Shown: positions 22,657 to 24,231 of the stretch, one piece after another | How positions within the stretch are numbered: position 1 is the first letter of the stretch | How the letters are laid out: each line of letters begins with the position of its first letter | NCBI RefSeq assembly: GCF_030454045.1 | Contig: NZ_JAKDJE010000047.1 | Location: forward strand, 1 to 24,231 | DNA from: Psychrobacter sp. | GTDB lineage: Bacteria; Pseudomonadota; Gammaproteobacteria; Pseudomonadales; Moraxellaceae | Direction of reading: 5' to 3' | DNA: 24,231 bases | The notes under the pieces: generated by a model | What the model was told of the DNA's origin: nothing | Databases searched by the model: none | Seen by the model: the letters and a program-made list of their open reading frames with translations, nothing else | Made by a program: the position numbers and the translations under genes

Positions 22657-24181
22657 GTACCTCAACTCAAAAGGCTATGACAGCAAACAGAAGAACATCG
22701 GCTTTACAGCTGATATCTACCTAAAAGGTGCAGGCTCTAGCCTATCGGTTAATGGTGGTAAGACTGACCTTAATGCCGACTACCAAGCAGTCGGTGAACA
22801 GTCAGGCATCTTTACTGGCGATGGTAGCTTTGATATTACTGCTGGCGGTAAAACCACGCTTATAGGCGGTGCAATCACCACCACCAAAGCCGCTCGTGAT
22901 GCTGGACGTAACCGTTACACCAGTGCAGACGGTATCAAGACGCAAGACATTAACAACACCACCAACTATGACGGTAATGCCATCCAAGTCGGTGTTAGTC
23001 TTGGTAATACTACAGGTAAGCCACAAGCCAGTATGAATGGTTTAGGCTATGGCACAGATAGCGACAATGACAGCAGTGTGACGCGCGCTGGTATCACGGG
23101 TATTGCAGGGAATAAAGACATCACCACGGACAACCGTGATGAATACGCAGGCATCCTTGAGAATAACTTTGATGCTGGTCGAGTCAATGAAGAGCTTGGC
23201 GCGCAGGTGGAGATCACCCAAGCCTTTGACCAAGAGCGTCGTAAGATTAAGACCGAGATTAATGCTAAAGAACAAAAATTACGTAAAGAGGCAGAAGAAC
23301 AAGGACAGCTAGGTAACTCTGTTGCTAGAGACACGCTGCTCCAACAAGCAGACAAAGTACAAAACCAAGGCTTATTGTTTGATGCTATCTCTGGTGCTAT
23401 TTACGGCCCGAATACTAACGGCGCTACAGGTTACATTGCAAAAGCAGCTAGCCCGTTTGTAGCCAGTAAAATTGGAACCTATTTTAAAGCCAATGAAGCC
23501 ATCAATAGTATAGATGGTGGTAATCGGTCAGAACAAGGTAGTGCTGCTCATATTTTAGCTCAAGGTATTTTAGGTGCAGCTATCAGTTATGCAACTGGTA
23601 ATGATGCAGTGACTGGCGGTATTTCGGCAGGATCAGGTGAGGCTACCGCGCCTCTCCTATCTCAATTCCTCTATGGTACTAAAGACTCAAGTAAGCTAAA
23701 TGCTGAGCAAAAAGATACGATTAGCGCTATTACTAGTGCTCTTGGTGCTGGTATTGGGTTGACAACAGGTAGTGCCAGTAATGCCGTTAATGCCGCTGAA
23801 ACGAGTAAGGTTGCGGTTGAGGATAATTATTTATCACAAAAACAGATAGATGGTTTCTCAGAACTACTAAAGAGAAATCGTGCTAAAAAAGGAGGAACAG
23901 ACGATTATCAGTATTTGCAAGAAACTATCATACCGCTTATGGGTAAAAGAATTTATGAAAATACTATTGCGCTCGATAACTGTTTAAATAGTGGTAATCC
24001 AGATAGCTGTTTGCCAAAGTTCCAAAAAGTATTTGGGCAAGTTAATTATAATGAGCTAATCAAAGAAGTTGGAAAAGGTCAAAATCCAGCAGCATATCAG
24101 CAAGTGCTTAACTATGCTTCACGTCATAATGAACTTTCAAATTGTGCTAATGGAAGCGTAAATGCTTGTGCAGAGTTATAG
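22655..24181 (+). pseudogene. Orphan cdiA-CT cassette (truncated CdiA pretoxin region plus alternative C-terminus)
   Basis: The 508-codon frame is a 5'-truncated copy of the end of cdiA. From about 22676 to 23833 it follows residues 3108-3494 of CdiA closely (for example SSLSVNGGKT, GIFTGDG, NNFDAG, VEDNYL). After VEDNYL it is unrelated to the main toxin, and it stops after about 115 more residues. There is no start: the frame opens with TTG inside the T-tract of the terminator, has no ribosome binding site, and the first in-frame ATG is at 23034. It has no signal for export, so it is silent as it stands and would work only when recombined onto cdiA. The tail has two Cys pairs (CLNSGNPDSC, CANGSVNAC) like an entry domain, but no nuclease-like part before the stop. 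Confidence 0.85.
22676..23833 (+). repeat. Homology block B (orphan copy of the cdiA pretoxin region)
   Basis: It is the partner of 19532-20692, shifted by 3,144 bases at the left end and 3,141 at the right (one codon lost in LKGAGSS compared with LAKGTGSS). The reading frame is kept throughout, with scattered, mostly silent differences. Synonymous divergence suggests an old duplication or import from a related strain rather than a fresh copy. Confidence 0.9.
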
Positions 24182-24231
24182 TCAATCCTACTTAAAAATG
24201 TTATAAAATAATTAACAAATTCAATTGTTAT

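Overview
The window looks like chromosomal DNA of a moderately AT-rich gammaproteobacterium, most likely Moraxellaceae and probably Psychrobacter. This is inferred from the pqq gene order, protein style, base composition and the large two-partner-secretion locus. No ribosomal or tRNA marker is present to prove it.

Layout. (1) 204-4644, minus strand: a complete pqqABCDE operon for the redox cofactor pyrroloquinoline quinone. It includes the 24-residue PqqA precursor, which is easily missed, and continues by a 4-base overlap into an M19 dipeptidase. A strong hairpin with a T-tract lies between pqqA and pqqB and probably sets pqqA expression above the rest. (2) 4645-6600: an IS3-family insertion sequence (orfA/orfB with an A-AAA-AAG frameshift site), flanked by short gene remnants. 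(3) 6606-8260, minus strand: a hipBA-type toxin-antitoxin pair with palindromic operator candidates. (4) 8290-22656, plus strand: a contact-dependent growth inhibition (CDI-type) two-partner-secretion operon. It holds an outer-membrane TpsB/CdiB transporter, a 3,846-residue TpsA/CdiA exoprotein with a VEDN-delimited toxic C-terminus, an unfamiliar immunity gene, a broken second small gene, and a strong intrinsic terminator. (5) 22657-24181: a promoterless, start-less orphan copy of the pretoxin/VEDN region of CdiA joined to a different, short C-terminal tail.

How the parts work together. PqqA is cross-linked by PqqE with PqqD as chaperone, then trimmed by proteases (the dipeptidase is a candidate), hydroxylated by PqqB and oxidised by PqqC. 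In the CDI locus, CdiB exports CdiA, which presents a receptor-binding region and delivers its C-terminal toxin into neighbours, while CdiI protects siblings. About 1.15 kb of homology is shared between the end of cdiA and the orphan cassette. A single in-frame crossover there would delete about 3.14 kb and swap the toxin, so the arrangement looks like a cassette-switching locus.

The most interesting material is at 20675-24181: a candidate PD-(D/E)xK-like nuclease toxin, an unrecognised immunity protein, a remnant gene that may be an old immunity gene, and the silent orphan cassette.
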